Source of the DNA: ZC4RG30 sp963726085
GTDB taxonomy: Bacteria > Pseudomonadota > Gammaproteobacteria > Steroidobacterales > Steroidobacteraceae
Assembly: GCA_963726085.1 (NCBI GenBank)
Contig: CAVSAR010000002.1
Span: forward strand, 1 to 64,000
Reading direction: 5' to 3'
DNA length: 64,000 nt
Part shown: positions 26,461 to 33,839 of the stretch, one piece after another
Layout: each line of letters opens with the position of its first letter
Position numbering within the stretch: position 1 is the first letter of the stretch
The notes under the pieces: model-generated
Seen by the model: the letters and a program-made list of their open reading frames with translations, nothing else
Database searches by the model: none
What the model was told of the DNA's origin: nothing
Made by a program: the position numbers and the translations under genes

Positions 26461-27450
26461 ATGGCATTGACGTTTCGCAAGCTCGAGGTGTTTGTCACCG
26501 TCGCACAGGACGGCAATTTCCGCCGTGCCGCCGAGCGACTCAACATAAGCCAGCCATCGGTAAGCGCCCAGGTGAAGTCCGTCGAGCGGTATCTGGGCTA
26601 TCCGCTGTTTGACCGGCGCCGCGGCGCCACCTCCCTGTTGTCGGTGGAGGGGCAGGCGTTCCTTGAGAGGGCGCGCGAGTTGGTGCGGGCGCAATCGGCG
26701 CTGGCGGCCAGTCGGCCCAAGATGGCTCGCCCGCCGCGCTATCACCTGCGCATCACCGTGGGTCCGTTGCTGCTGGATCGCCTGATCAAGCCGTTGATCG
26801 GCAAGTTCCAGGCGCGCCATCCGCAGATCGACCTGGAGTTTGCTTCATTCAATCCCACCCTGGGCGGTTCCGAGGCGCTGCAACGGGGGGACATCGATAT
26901 CCTGCTGTTTACCGGCGGCCAGGAGCCCGGGCAGGACACGGCCGACGTGGTCACCGAAGTCCTGTCGCGGGTCAGCTGCTCCCTGTACGGCGTGCCCTCG
27001 CTGGTGCGCCCGGTGCTGCGCGGTGAGGTGGCCATCGCAGACCTGCCGTTCCTGCTGCTGCCGGATCATTTTCGCATCACGCGCTGGACGCTGGAGCAGC
27101 TGGCGCGCCACGGCATCCGGCCCAGCCACATCATGGGGCGCCCACCCCTGATGGACGTTTTGCTGCAGATGGTGCTGTCAGGCTCCGGCGTCGCCATGCT
27201 CTATGACCTGGAGGTCGAGGAGCACCGGCGGGCCGGACGGGTACTGCCCTTCGGACCCCGCCTGGACCCGGCCTATCGCATGCTGATGCTGGGGCCGCGT
27301 GCCCGGACCGAGGCGGCCGCACCGGTGCTGCGGTTCCTGCGCGACGCGGCACAGCCGGAAAAACATGCTGCAGCGCAGCAAAAGTCCCGTCGACAAGTGG
27401 AACCAACTGTGCCTGTGACGGAGGCCACCCCGCAGGCAGCAGTTTTGTGA
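26461..27450 (+). CDS. LysR-family transcriptional regulator
   Basis: A 329-aa LysR regulator. The winged HTH covers residues ~1-60 (FRKLEVFVTVAQDGNFRRAA, NISQPSVSAQVKSVERYLGY, LFDRRRGA). The periplasmic-binding-protein-like domain follows (ITVGPLLLDRLIKPLIGKFQ, QRGDIDILLF, MVLSGSGVAMLY). The C-terminal ~35 residues are Ala/Gln/Lys rich and probably disordered. A strong ribosome site (AAGGGGGGACC) precedes the ATG. It likely controls catabolic genes nearby together with the divergent TetR. A promoter and a structured RNA follow directly after its stop. Confidence 0.92.
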   Translation: MALTFRKLEVFVTVAQDGNFRRAAERLNISQPSVSAQVKSVERYLGYPLFDRRRGATSLLSVEGQAFLERARELVRAQSALAASRPKMARPPRYHLRITVGPLLLDRLIKPLIGKFQARHPQIDLEFASFNPTLGGSEALQRGDIDILLFTGGQEPGQDTADVVTEVLSRVSCSLYGVPSLVRPVLRGEVAIADLPFLLLPDHFRITRWTLEQLARHGIRPSHIMGRPPLMDVLLQMVLSGSGVAMLYDLEVEEHRRAGRVLPFGPRLDPAYRMLMLGPRARTEAAAPVLRFLRDAAQPEKHAAAQQKSRRQVEPTVPVTEATPQAAVL

Positions 27451-27470
27451 GATCTGACATTAATTTGTCA

Positions 27471-27498
27471 TTAACCGGCGTGGGCTGTGGTGTAAGAT
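27471..27498 (+). promoter_or_regulatory. Promoter candidate of the small RNA
   Basis: TTAACC at 27471-27476 and TAAGAT at 27493-27498 are 16 bp apart. A second possible -35 (TTGTCA, 27465-27470) is too far away at 22 bp. Transcription would begin around 27505, exactly at the base of the first predicted stem, and end at the terminator at 27608. Confidence 0.55.
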
Positions 27499-27504
27499 GA
27501 GCGC

Positions 27505-27608
27505 TCGAGCCTGGGGCGTTCTTCGCTTCCAGCGTCTCGATAGTCGTGGAACAAGACCCCCCGTTTCCACGTTATATTTTAGCCCCGTCTCTGACGGGGC
27601 TTTTTTTT
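27505..27608 (+). ncRNA. Putative trans-acting small RNA with a C-rich loop
   Basis: The lysR-ald gap holds a compact structured transcript of about 104 nt. Stem 1: TCGAG (27505-27509) pairs with CTCGA (27536-27540) and encloses a helix of CTGGGGCG with CGCTTCCAG closed by TTCTT. Stem 2: CGTGGAA (27545-27551) pairs with TTCCACG (27565-27571) and displays a 13-nt loop containing six C (27557-27562). Stem 3 is an intrinsic terminator. A -10/-35 pair sits just upstream. No open frame with a ribosome site lies inside. C-rich loops of this kind (for example in Xanthomonas sX13) bind G-rich Shine-Dalgarno regions; family membership is not claimed. Confidence 0.65.
27581..27608 (+). terminator. Intrinsic terminator
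   Basis: AGCCCCGTC and GACGGGGCT form a perfect 9-bp stem with a TCT loop, followed at once by eight T (27601-27608). It ends the small RNA and separates it from alanine dehydrogenase, whose ATG is 84 bp further on. Confidence 0.92.
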
Positions 27609-27691
27609 GTCTGCTGTCAGTGCGACACGCGCCGTCTCGTTATTCTTGACGGCCGCCCGGTGGCCAAGGTGTTGGCGGCAAGGAGTGGCCC

Positions 27692-28789
27692 ATGCGCATC
27701 GCAGTCCCCCGCGAGATCAAGAACCGTGAATACCGCGTTGCACTAACGCCCGCCGGCGTGCGCGAGCTGGTGGCCGCTGGCCACGAAGTGCACGTGCAGT
27801 CAAGTGCTGGCGAAGGCGCGGGCTTTGCCGATTTGTCCTACACCAATGCCGGCGCACAGGTCGTGAGCGATGTTGGTGCACTGTTCGCGCGGGCCGAACT
27901 GATCGTCAAGGTCAAGGAGCCGCAGCCGGAGGAATGTCGCAGGCTAGGGCCAGGACAGGCGCTGTTCACCTACCTGCATCTGGCGGCCGATCGCGGCCAG
28001 GCACAACTGCTGATGGCCTCCGGCGTCACGGCAATTGCCTACGAGACCATCACTGCCGCGGACGGCAGCCTGCCACTGCTGGCACCGATGAGCGAGATTG
28101 CCGGTCGCATGTCGGTGCAGGTGGCCGCGCATTGCCTGCAAAAGGCACAGGGCGGCTCCGGCCTGCTGCTCGGTGGTGTGCCCGGCGTGCCGCCTTCACG
28201 TCTGGTGGTGCTGGGCGGCGGCGTGGCCGGCAGCCATGCAGCGCGCATGGCCCTGGGGCTGGGAGCCGATGTAACGGTGGTCGACCGGTCACTGCCGCGC
28301 CTGCGCCAGCTGACCGCGGAATTCGGGCTGGCACTGAAGACCGAGTACTCGACGCTTGATGCCGTGGAACGACTGGTCAAGCACGCCGACGTGGTGATCG
28401 GCTCGGTGCTGATCCCAGGGGCCGCGGCGCCGCGCCTGGTCTCGCGCGCAATGGTGGCCGGCATGCAGCCCGGTTCGGTGCTGGTGGACATCGCCATCGA
28501 CCAGGGTGGCTGCTTTGAAACCAGTCGTCCCACCACGCATGACGCGCCCAGCTACGTCGAGGAGGGCGTGGTGCATTACTGCGTTACCAACATGCCCGGG
28601 GCCGTGCCCCGAACGTCGACGGCGGCGCTGACGCATGCGACACTGCCGTACGTCAAGGCGCTTGCGGACAAGGGCATTGTGGCGGCGCTGACCGGCGACC
28701 CGGGCTTTCGGCGTGGCCTCAACATCGCGGACGGCGAAATCCGCAGCGAGCCGGTTGCCAAGGCACTGGGGCTGCCGCTGCGGCCCTGA
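27692..28789 (+). CDS. ald: Alanine dehydrogenase
   Basis: A 365-aa NAD-dependent enzyme interconverting L-alanine with pyruvate and ammonia. The N-terminus MRIAVPREIKNREYRVALTP is typical; substrate residues are Lys75 (IVKVKEPQ) and His96 (FTYLHLAAD), matching the numbering in known family members. The Rossmann motif is VVLGGGVAGSHAARMA. DIAIDQGGCFETS and HYCVTNMPGAVPRTST are diagnostic. Slightly shorter than the usual ~370 aa but complete. It follows the small RNA terminator, so it must have its own promoter in the 83-bp gap. It can feed amino nitrogen and pyruvate into central metabolism. Confidence 0.97.
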   Translation: MRIAVPREIKNREYRVALTPAGVRELVAAGHEVHVQSSAGEGAGFADLSYTNAGAQVVSDVGALFARAELIVKVKEPQPEECRRLGPGQALFTYLHLAADRGQAQLLMASGVTAIAYETITAADGSLPLLAPMSEIAGRMSVQVAAHCLQKAQGGSGLLLGGVPGVPPSRLVVLGGGVAGSHAARMALGLGADVTVVDRSLPRLRQLTAEFGLALKTEYSTLDAVERLVKHADVVIGSVLIPGAAAPRLVSRAMVAGMQPGSVLVDIAIDQGGCFETSRPTTHDAPSYVEEGVVHYCVTNMPGAVPRTSTAALTHATLPYVKALADKGIVAALTGDPGFRRGLNIADGEIRSEPVAKALGLPLRP

Positions 28790-28831
28790 CACCAAAACAG
28801 CTTTTACCCAGGCCGGGGCCGGGGAGGGGAA

Positions 28832-29221
28832 ATGTCGCGCACGCCGCAGGAACAACGCAATCTTGATTTCGTGATGGAGATGTATCACGTGGTACTGATG
28901 CCCATGGATTCGTCCAAGGTCGATGCCTACATCTCGCCCGACTACATCCAGCACAGCTCCATGGCCGCGCCGGGCCGCGAGCCGCTCAAGCAGTTCCTCG
29001 ACCGCATCCGCCGCGAGTCCCCTGAGGCCAAGCAGTACATCAAGCGCACCTTCGTCGATGGCGACCACGTGGCCGTGCACCTGCACGTGGTGCGCCATCC
29101 CGGCGACCCGGGCCTGGCGGTGGTGGACATGTTTCGCACCGACGGCAAGGCCATCCTCGAGCACTGGGAAGTGTTCATGGAGGTGCCGGTCAACCCGATC
29201 AATCCCAATTCCCTGTTCTGA
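28832..29221 (+). CDS. NTF2/SnoaL-like protein
   Basis: A 129-aa protein of the SnoaL-like polyketide-cyclase family: NLDFVMEMYHVVLMPMDSSK, YISPDYIQHSSMAAPGRE, FLDRIRRESPEAK, then AVHLHVVRHPGDPGLAVVDM and HWEVFMEVP. The YIQH His/Asp arrangement matches the predicted SnoaL-like aldol cyclase family, often found in catabolic clusters. A GGGGAGGGGAA ribosome site precedes the ATG. It forms a small operon with the SDR beginning 14 bp later. Confidence 0.85.
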   Translation: MSRTPQEQRNLDFVMEMYHVVLMPMDSSKVDAYISPDYIQHSSMAAPGREPLKQFLDRIRRESPEAKQYIKRTFVDGDHVAVHLHVVRHPGDPGLAVVDMFRTDGKAILEHWEVFMEVPVNPINPNSLF

Positions 29222-29235
29222 CCCCGGGGGCGCCG

Positions 29236-29994
29236 GTGGCTGGCATGCGCTTTAGCGACAAGGTGGTGGTCATCATCGGCGGCAACAGCGGCATCGGTCG
29301 CGCCGCGGCGCTGGCCTTCGCGGCCGAGGGCGCGCGCGTGGTGATCACCGGCCGTGACCAGAAGACCCTGGACCAGGTGGCTGCCGAAGTCGGGCCCGGC
29401 ACGCTGGCGCTGCGCTCGGACGTCGCCGATGTGGATAGCACCGTCAGGGCGATGCAGGCGGTGCGCCAACGCCACGGGCGCATCGACGTGCTGTTCGTCA
29501 ATGCCGGCGTGGGCACCTTTGCCCCCGTGCCGCAGGTGACCCCGCAGCTATGGGATGAGGTGCACGCCGTGAACCTGCGCGGCAGTTTCTTCGCCGCGCA
29601 GCAGGCATTGCCGCTGATGGGTCGCGGCGGGGCGATGGTCTTTACCGGCTCCATTGGCAGCGTGCTGGCGGTGCCGGGCAACGTGGTCTACGCGGCGAGC
29701 AAGGCCGGACTGCGCGCCGTGGCGCGCATATTGGCCGCCGAGCTGGTCGGGCAGGGCATCCGCGTCAACATGGTCAGCCCGGGCCCCACCGAGACCCCGA
29801 TCATCAACCGCAATATCGGCATGGATGCCGCGGCCGTGGACGCATTGCGCCAGGTCATGATCGCCAACACGCCCATGCGCCGCATGGGTGAGCCCCAGGA
29901 GATTGCCCGCGCGGTGCTGTTCCTGGCGTCCGACGAGGCCAGCTTCATCACCGGGGTTGACCTGTTCGTCGATGGCGGCGTGGTTGAGCTCTAG
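29236..29994 (+). CDS. Short-chain dehydrogenase/reductase
   Basis: A 252-aa classical SDR. Motifs are IIGGNSGIGRAAALAFA, Arg after the second strand (VITGRDQKTL, suggesting NADP), NAG in FVNAGVGTF, catalytic Ser in FTGSIGSV, and YAASKAGLRAVARILA. It ends in TGVDLFVDGGVV. The start may be GTG 29236 or ATG 29245; the former is nearer a GGGGG run. It follows the NTF2-like gene and is separated from glnE by 10 bp, so read-through into glnE is possible. Confidence 0.93.
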   Translation: MAGMRFSDKVVVIIGGNSGIGRAAALAFAAEGARVVITGRDQKTLDQVAAEVGPGTLALRSDVADVDSTVRAMQAVRQRHGRIDVLFVNAGVGTFAPVPQVTPQLWDEVHAVNLRGSFFAAQQALPLMGRGGAMVFTGSIGSVLAVPGNVVYAASKAGLRAVARILAAELVGQGIRVNMVSPGPTETPIINRNIGMDAAAVDALRQVMIANTPMRRMGEPQEIARAVLFLASDEASFITGVDLFVDGGVVEL

Positions 29995-30004
29995 CGGGCC
30001 GGGC

Positions 30005-32869
30005 TTGCCCCTGGCCCCGACGCTGCAGGGACTGCTCGACGCGCGGCTGTCGCAGCTGCAAGACGGCGCGCCTGCGACCTGGCAGCTCATTGCCGGCGAC
30101 GCGCTGCTGCAGCAGCAGTGCCGGGCAGTGCTGCTGGGCAGCGATTTCGTGCAGCGCTCGCTGCTGCAGGATGACCAGCTGCTGCCCACCCTGGTGCGCG
30201 AGGGACGGTTGCAACGGGCAATGGACCCGGCCCAATACCACGCCTTGCTGCAGGCGGTGGCCGCCGCGTGCGGGCTTGACGAGGCGCAATTCGGCACGGC
30301 GCTGCGCACCCTGCGACGTCGCGAGATGGTGCGCATTGCCTGGCGCGATATCGCAGGCACAGCGCCCCTGCACGCCACGCTGCGCGAGACCTCCTGGTTC
30401 GCCGACGCGGTGATCGACCGCGCCACGCATTTTTCCGAGGCGTGCCTGGTGCAGCGACATGGCGCCTTGCCGGCCGCCGATTGCGGGCTGGTGGTGCTGG
30501 GCATGGGCAAGCTCGGCGGCGGGGAACTGAACTTCTCCTCCGACGTCGACCTGGTATTCCTGTTTCCCGAGGGCGGCAGCACCGTGGTCACCGGCACCGG
30601 GGTGCCGCTGGAGCTGGAGGAGTTCTACATCCGCCAGGGCCGCATGCTGATCCGGCTGCTCGACGCCGTGACCGACGCGGGACTGGTGTTTCGCGTCGAC
30701 ATGCGCCTGCGACCCTTTGGCGACAGCGGCCCATTGGTGGCCAGCTTTGCGTTCTTCGAGGATTACCTGCAGTCCCATGGGCGCGACTGGGAACGCTATG
30801 CGTACGTCAAGGCGCGCGCGGTGTCCGGTGCGCACCTGTTCGCCGCCGAGCGCGAGTCGCTGCTGCGCCCGTTCGTGTACCGCCGCTACCTGGATTTCGG
30901 CGTATTCGAGGCGCTGCGCGAGATGAAGGGCCTGATCAGCCGCGACGTGGCGCGCCGCGAGATGGCCGACAACATCAAGCTGGGCCCAGGCGGCATCCGC
31001 GAGGTGGAGTTCATCGTGCAGGCATTCCAGCTGGTGCGCGGCGGCCAGGACAGCGCGCTGCGCGAGCCATCGCTGCTGGCCGTGCTGCCGCGGCTGTCGG
31101 GGGCCAAGTTGTTGCCCGCCGAGGCAGTGGCCGCGCTGGGCACGGCCTACGATTTCCTGCGGCGGCTGGAAAACCGCACCCAGATGCTGGCCGATGAGCA
31201 GACCCACAGCCTGCCCGCCGACGCGCTGTCGCGCGAGCGCATTGCCGTGGCCATGGGATTTAGCAGCGTCGCGGAGCTGGAGCGGGCGTTTGCGCAGCAG
31301 CGGGCCATCGTCGTCGCGCATTTCGCAGCCCTGTTCGCAGACCAGGACAATGGACGGCAGGCGCGGGCACTGGACCTTGCGCCGCTGTGGGAGACGGGGC
31401 TGGACGACGCCGGCATGCAAGCGCAGCTGGCCGCCTTGTCCGATGACGGGCCGGCCATGCTGGCGCAGCTGGTGGCACTGCGCGACTCCAGTCGCATGCG
31501 GCGCCTGGACGAGCCCGGTCGCCGCCGGTTGAAGCTGCTGCTGGAACGGCTCATCGGCGAGCACGGCGTGGGCCGCCACCCCGAGGCATGGCGGCGCCTG
31601 CTGACCGTGATCGAGGCCATCGGCCAGCGCTCGGCTTACTTCTCGCTGCTGGTGGAGAACCGCCGCGCGCGTGAACGCTGGGTGGCCATCTGCAGCGAGG
31701 GGGACTTCCTTGCCGCACAGCTGGCACGCAACCCGGCCTTGCTCGATGAGCTGATCGACGATCGCTGGGTGGATACGCTGCCGTCGCGCCGCGAGCTGGA
31801 CGAGGAGCTGGCCCATCGCCTGTCCGATATCGGCGCCGATGACATGGAGCGCGAGGTGGAGGCGCTGTGCCGCTTCAAGCAGGCGGCCGTGTTTCGCGTG
31901 GCGCTGGCGGACCTGTCCGGTCGCCTGCCACTGATGTCGGTCAGCGATCGGCTGACCGAGATCGCCGAGTTGATCGTGGCGCGCACGCTGGAACTGGCCT
32001 GGCGGCAGATGGTGGCGCAGCTGGGGACGCCGTGCTGCACCGAGGCCGGGGGCAGGCGCGAGGTGCGGGTCGCGGCGCTGGGCTACGGCAAGCTGGGGGG
32101 CCTGGAGCTGGGCTACGCTTCAGACCTGGACCTGGTGTTCCTGCACGATTCCACTGGCGAGGCCCAGGAGACCGATCGCGCCGCGCCGGTGGACAACCAG
32201 GTGTTCTTCCTGCGCTTTGCCCAGCGCCTGATCCACCTGCTGACCATGCACTCGGGTGCCGGCCGGCTGTACGAAGTGGACGTGCGCCTGCGGCCATCGG
32301 GCAAGGGCGGGCTGCTGGTGACCAGCATCGAGGCATTCCGGCGCTACCAGTTCGAGGAGGCATGGACCTGGGAACACCAGGCGTTGCTGCATGCGCGGGC
32401 CGTGGCCGGGGACACCGGCCTGATGGCGCGCATCGAGGCGGTGCGTGTCGATGTGCTGCGCAATGCGGTGCGCCGCGACGACCTGCGCGAACGCGTGGCC
32501 GACATGCGCGAGCGCATGCGCCGCGAACTGTCCTCGGCGCAGCCCGGTGAGTTTGACCTCAAGCAGGATCGCGGTGGCATCGCCGACATCGAGTTCCTGG
32601 CGCAGTACTGGGCGCTGCGCTGGGCCGGGGAGTTCGCGCCGCTGGTGCACTTCTCCGACACCATCCGCCAGCTCGAGTCCGTGGCCTCCGCCGCACTGGT
32701 GCCCCAGGAGCAGGTCGACCAGCTGGTGCGCGCTTACCAGGTCTATCGCGCGCTGTCGCACCGGCGTTCCCTGGAAGGGTTGTCCGGTGCCATTGCGGCC
32801 GCGCAGCTGCGCGACGAGCGCGAGGCGGTGGCGGCGATCTGGGGCGCATGGATGAGCCAGCCCGTATAA
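30005..32869 (+). CDS. glnE: Glutamine synthetase adenylyltransferase/adenylyl-removase
   Basis: A 954-aa bifunctional enzyme when started at the TTG at 30005 (E. coli GlnE is 946 aa). It adenylylates and deadenylylates glutamine synthetase in response to PII and glutamine. Two nucleotidyltransferase domains are visible: the N-terminal adenylyl-removase with GMGKLGGGELNFSSDVDLVF (~residue 165) and the C-terminal transferase with GYGKLGGLELGYASDLDLVF (~residue 693). RVDMRLRPFGDSGPL and EVDVRLRPSGKGGLL are the paired downstream motifs. The open frame runs back into the SDR gene, but that part has no GlnE similarity. Its end overlaps the promoter-like TATAAT of the next gene. Confidence 0.96.
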   Translation: MPLAPTLQGLLDARLSQLQDGAPATWQLIAGDALLQQQCRAVLLGSDFVQRSLLQDDQLLPTLVREGRLQRAMDPAQYHALLQAVAAACGLDEAQFGTALRTLRRREMVRIAWRDIAGTAPLHATLRETSWFADAVIDRATHFSEACLVQRHGALPAADCGLVVLGMGKLGGGELNFSSDVDLVFLFPEGGSTVVTGTGVPLELEEFYIRQGRMLIRLLDAVTDAGLVFRVDMRLRPFGDSGPLVASFAFFEDYLQSHGRDWERYAYVKARAVSGAHLFAAERESLLRPFVYRRYLDFGVFEALREMKGLISRDVARREMADNIKLGPGGIREVEFIVQAFQLVRGGQDSALREPSLLAVLPRLSGAKLLPAEAVAALGTAYDFLRRLENRTQMLADEQTHSLPADALSRERIAVAMGFSSVAELERAFAQQRAIVVAHFAALFADQDNGRQARALDLAPLWETGLDDAGMQAQLAALSDDGPAMLAQLVALRDSSRMRRLDEPGRRRLKLLLERLIGEHGVGRHPEAWRRLLTVIEAIGQRSAYFSLLVENRRARERWVAICSEGDFLAAQLARNPALLDELIDDRWVDTLPSRRELDEELAHRLSDIGADDMEREVEALCRFKQAAVFRVALADLSGRLPLMSVSDRLTEIAELIVARTLELAWRQMVAQLGTPCCTEAGGRREVRVAALGYGKLGGLELGYASDLDLVFLHDSTGEAQETDRAAPVDNQVFFLRFAQRLIHLLTMHSGAGRLYEVDVRLRPSGKGGLLVTSIEAFRRYQFEEAWTWEHQALLHARAVAGDTGLMARIEAVRVDVLRNAVRRDDLRERVADMRERMRRELSSAQPGEFDLKQDRGGIADIEFLAQYWALRWAGEFAPLVHFSDTIRQLESVASAALVPQEQVDQLVRAYQVYRALSHRRSLEGLSGAIAAAQLRDEREAVAAIWGAWMSQPV

Positions 32870-32870
32870 T
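32865..32870 (+). promoter_or_regulatory. -10 element candidate before the zf-CHCC gene
   Basis: A perfect TATAAT spans the glnE stop codon, and its end is 7 nt before the ATG at 32878. No good -35 or Shine-Dalgarno sequence is seen. A leaderless transcript starting at that ATG is possible. Confidence 0.35.
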
Positions 32871-32877
32871 GCCGGCC

Positions 32878-33072
32878 ATGTCCACACCCGCACCCCTCAT
32901 GCCGGCCAACGCCGCGCAAAGTTATGAAGTCGGACCTTCAGACTTGCCGCTGTCCTGTCCCATGCCTTCGATGACGTTGTGGAATTCGCACCCGCGCGTG
33001 TACCTGGCCATCGAGGAAACCGGCAGCGCCAAGTGTCCCTACTGCGGCGCCGAATTCACGCTGCGACGCTGA
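32878..33072 (+). CDS. zf-CHCC zinc-finger domain protein
   Basis: A 64-aa protein of the zf-CHCC family (related to the NDUFS6 C-terminal domain). The zinc-site order Cys, His, Cys, Cys is visible: LSCPMP, WNSHPRVY and AKCPYCGAEF. Members are small cytoplasmic proteins, often next to LPS or branched-chain aminotransferase genes. An ATG at 32869 overlapping the glnE stop (TAATG) is an alternative that adds three residues. The Kdo kinase gene follows after 10 bp. Confidence 0.88.
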   Translation: MSTPAPLMPANAAQSYEVGPSDLPLSCPMPSMTLWNSHPRVYLAIEETGSAKCPYCGAEFTLRR

Positions 33073-33082
33073 TCCACCCCAA

Positions 33083-33832
33083 GTGGATCCCTTCGCGCCC
33101 CGCATCAACGAACCCATCCGGGTGCTGCGCATTGCCACGCTGGGTTCCCCCAACGGTGCGCTGTTGCTCAACCCCCAGGCCGGGGTCGAGGTCGACCAGT
33201 CCTGGTTTGATCCGGCGCGCTGGGCGGCCCAGGGCGCACTGATCAGCCAGGCGCGCGGCCGCGGGGCGGCGCAGGTGTTCGAGCACCAGGGGCGACGCTT
33301 CGTGCTGCGCCACTACCGGCGCGGCGGACTGGCCGCGCGCATTAGCGCGGATCGCTACCTGTGGCTGGGCGAGGACCGCACGCGTCCGGTGCGCGAGCTG
33401 AAGCTCAACCTGCGCATGCATGCCGAGGGATTGCCGGTACCGCTGCCCGTGGCCGCGCGCTTTGAGCGCGAGGGCAGGGGCTACCGCGGGGACCTGATCA
33501 CCGAGTGGCTGCCCGACACCCAGACCCTGGCGCAGCGACTGGACGCGGGGGAAGTGGGGCTGTCCACCTGGGCGGCGATCGGGCGATGCCTGCACCGCTT
33601 CCAGGACTATGGCCTGTGCCACTCGGACCTCAACGCACACAACATCCTGCTACGCGGGGCCGAAGAGGTGTTTCTGATCGACTTCGACAATGGGCGGCGG
33701 CGCGGCCGCGGCCTGTGGCGTGATGCCAACCTGGCACGCCTGCGTCGTTCGCTGGACAAGCTGGAGGACGGGCGGTCGCAGCGGCGCTTCGACGAGGCGC
33801 AGTGGCACTGCCTGCTCTCGGCCTGCCTGTAG
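33083..33832 (+). CDS. kdkA: 3-deoxy-D-manno-octulosonic acid (Kdo) kinase
   Basis: A 249-aa membrane-associated sugar kinase with an ABC1/RIO-like protein-kinase fold. The catalytic loop is HSDLNAHNILL (Asp182), the metal-binding Asp is in LIDFDNG (Asp200), and RHYRRGGLAARIS with RYLW is diagnostic for KdkA. It adds phosphate to the 4-position of the first Kdo on lipid A. The start is GTG at 33083, as no ATG is available. It is 7 bp ahead of waaA, whose product supplies its substrate, which strongly supports the call. Confidence 0.92.
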   Translation: MDPFAPRINEPIRVLRIATLGSPNGALLLNPQAGVEVDQSWFDPARWAAQGALISQARGRGAAQVFEHQGRRFVLRHYRRGGLAARISADRYLWLGEDRTRPVRELKLNLRMHAEGLPVPLPVAARFEREGRGYRGDLITEWLPDTQTLAQRLDAGEVGLSTWAAIGRCLHRFQDYGLCHSDLNAHNILLRGAEEVFLIDFDNGRRRGRGLWRDANLARLRRSLDKLEDGRSQRRFDEAQWHCLLSACL

Positions 33833-33839
33833 GCTCGCC

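Noticed and set aside
29948..31816. Long open frame (622 codons) antisense to glnE
   Set aside because: It mirrors the GC-rich coding strand, is rich in His, Gln, Arg and Ala without any domain, and lies opposite the clearly conserved GlnE motifs.
32869..32877. Alternative start of the zf-CHCC protein at the TAATG overlap
   Set aside because: It is possible, but the start at 32878 is equally good and better placed relative to the TATAAT element; the difference is only three residues.
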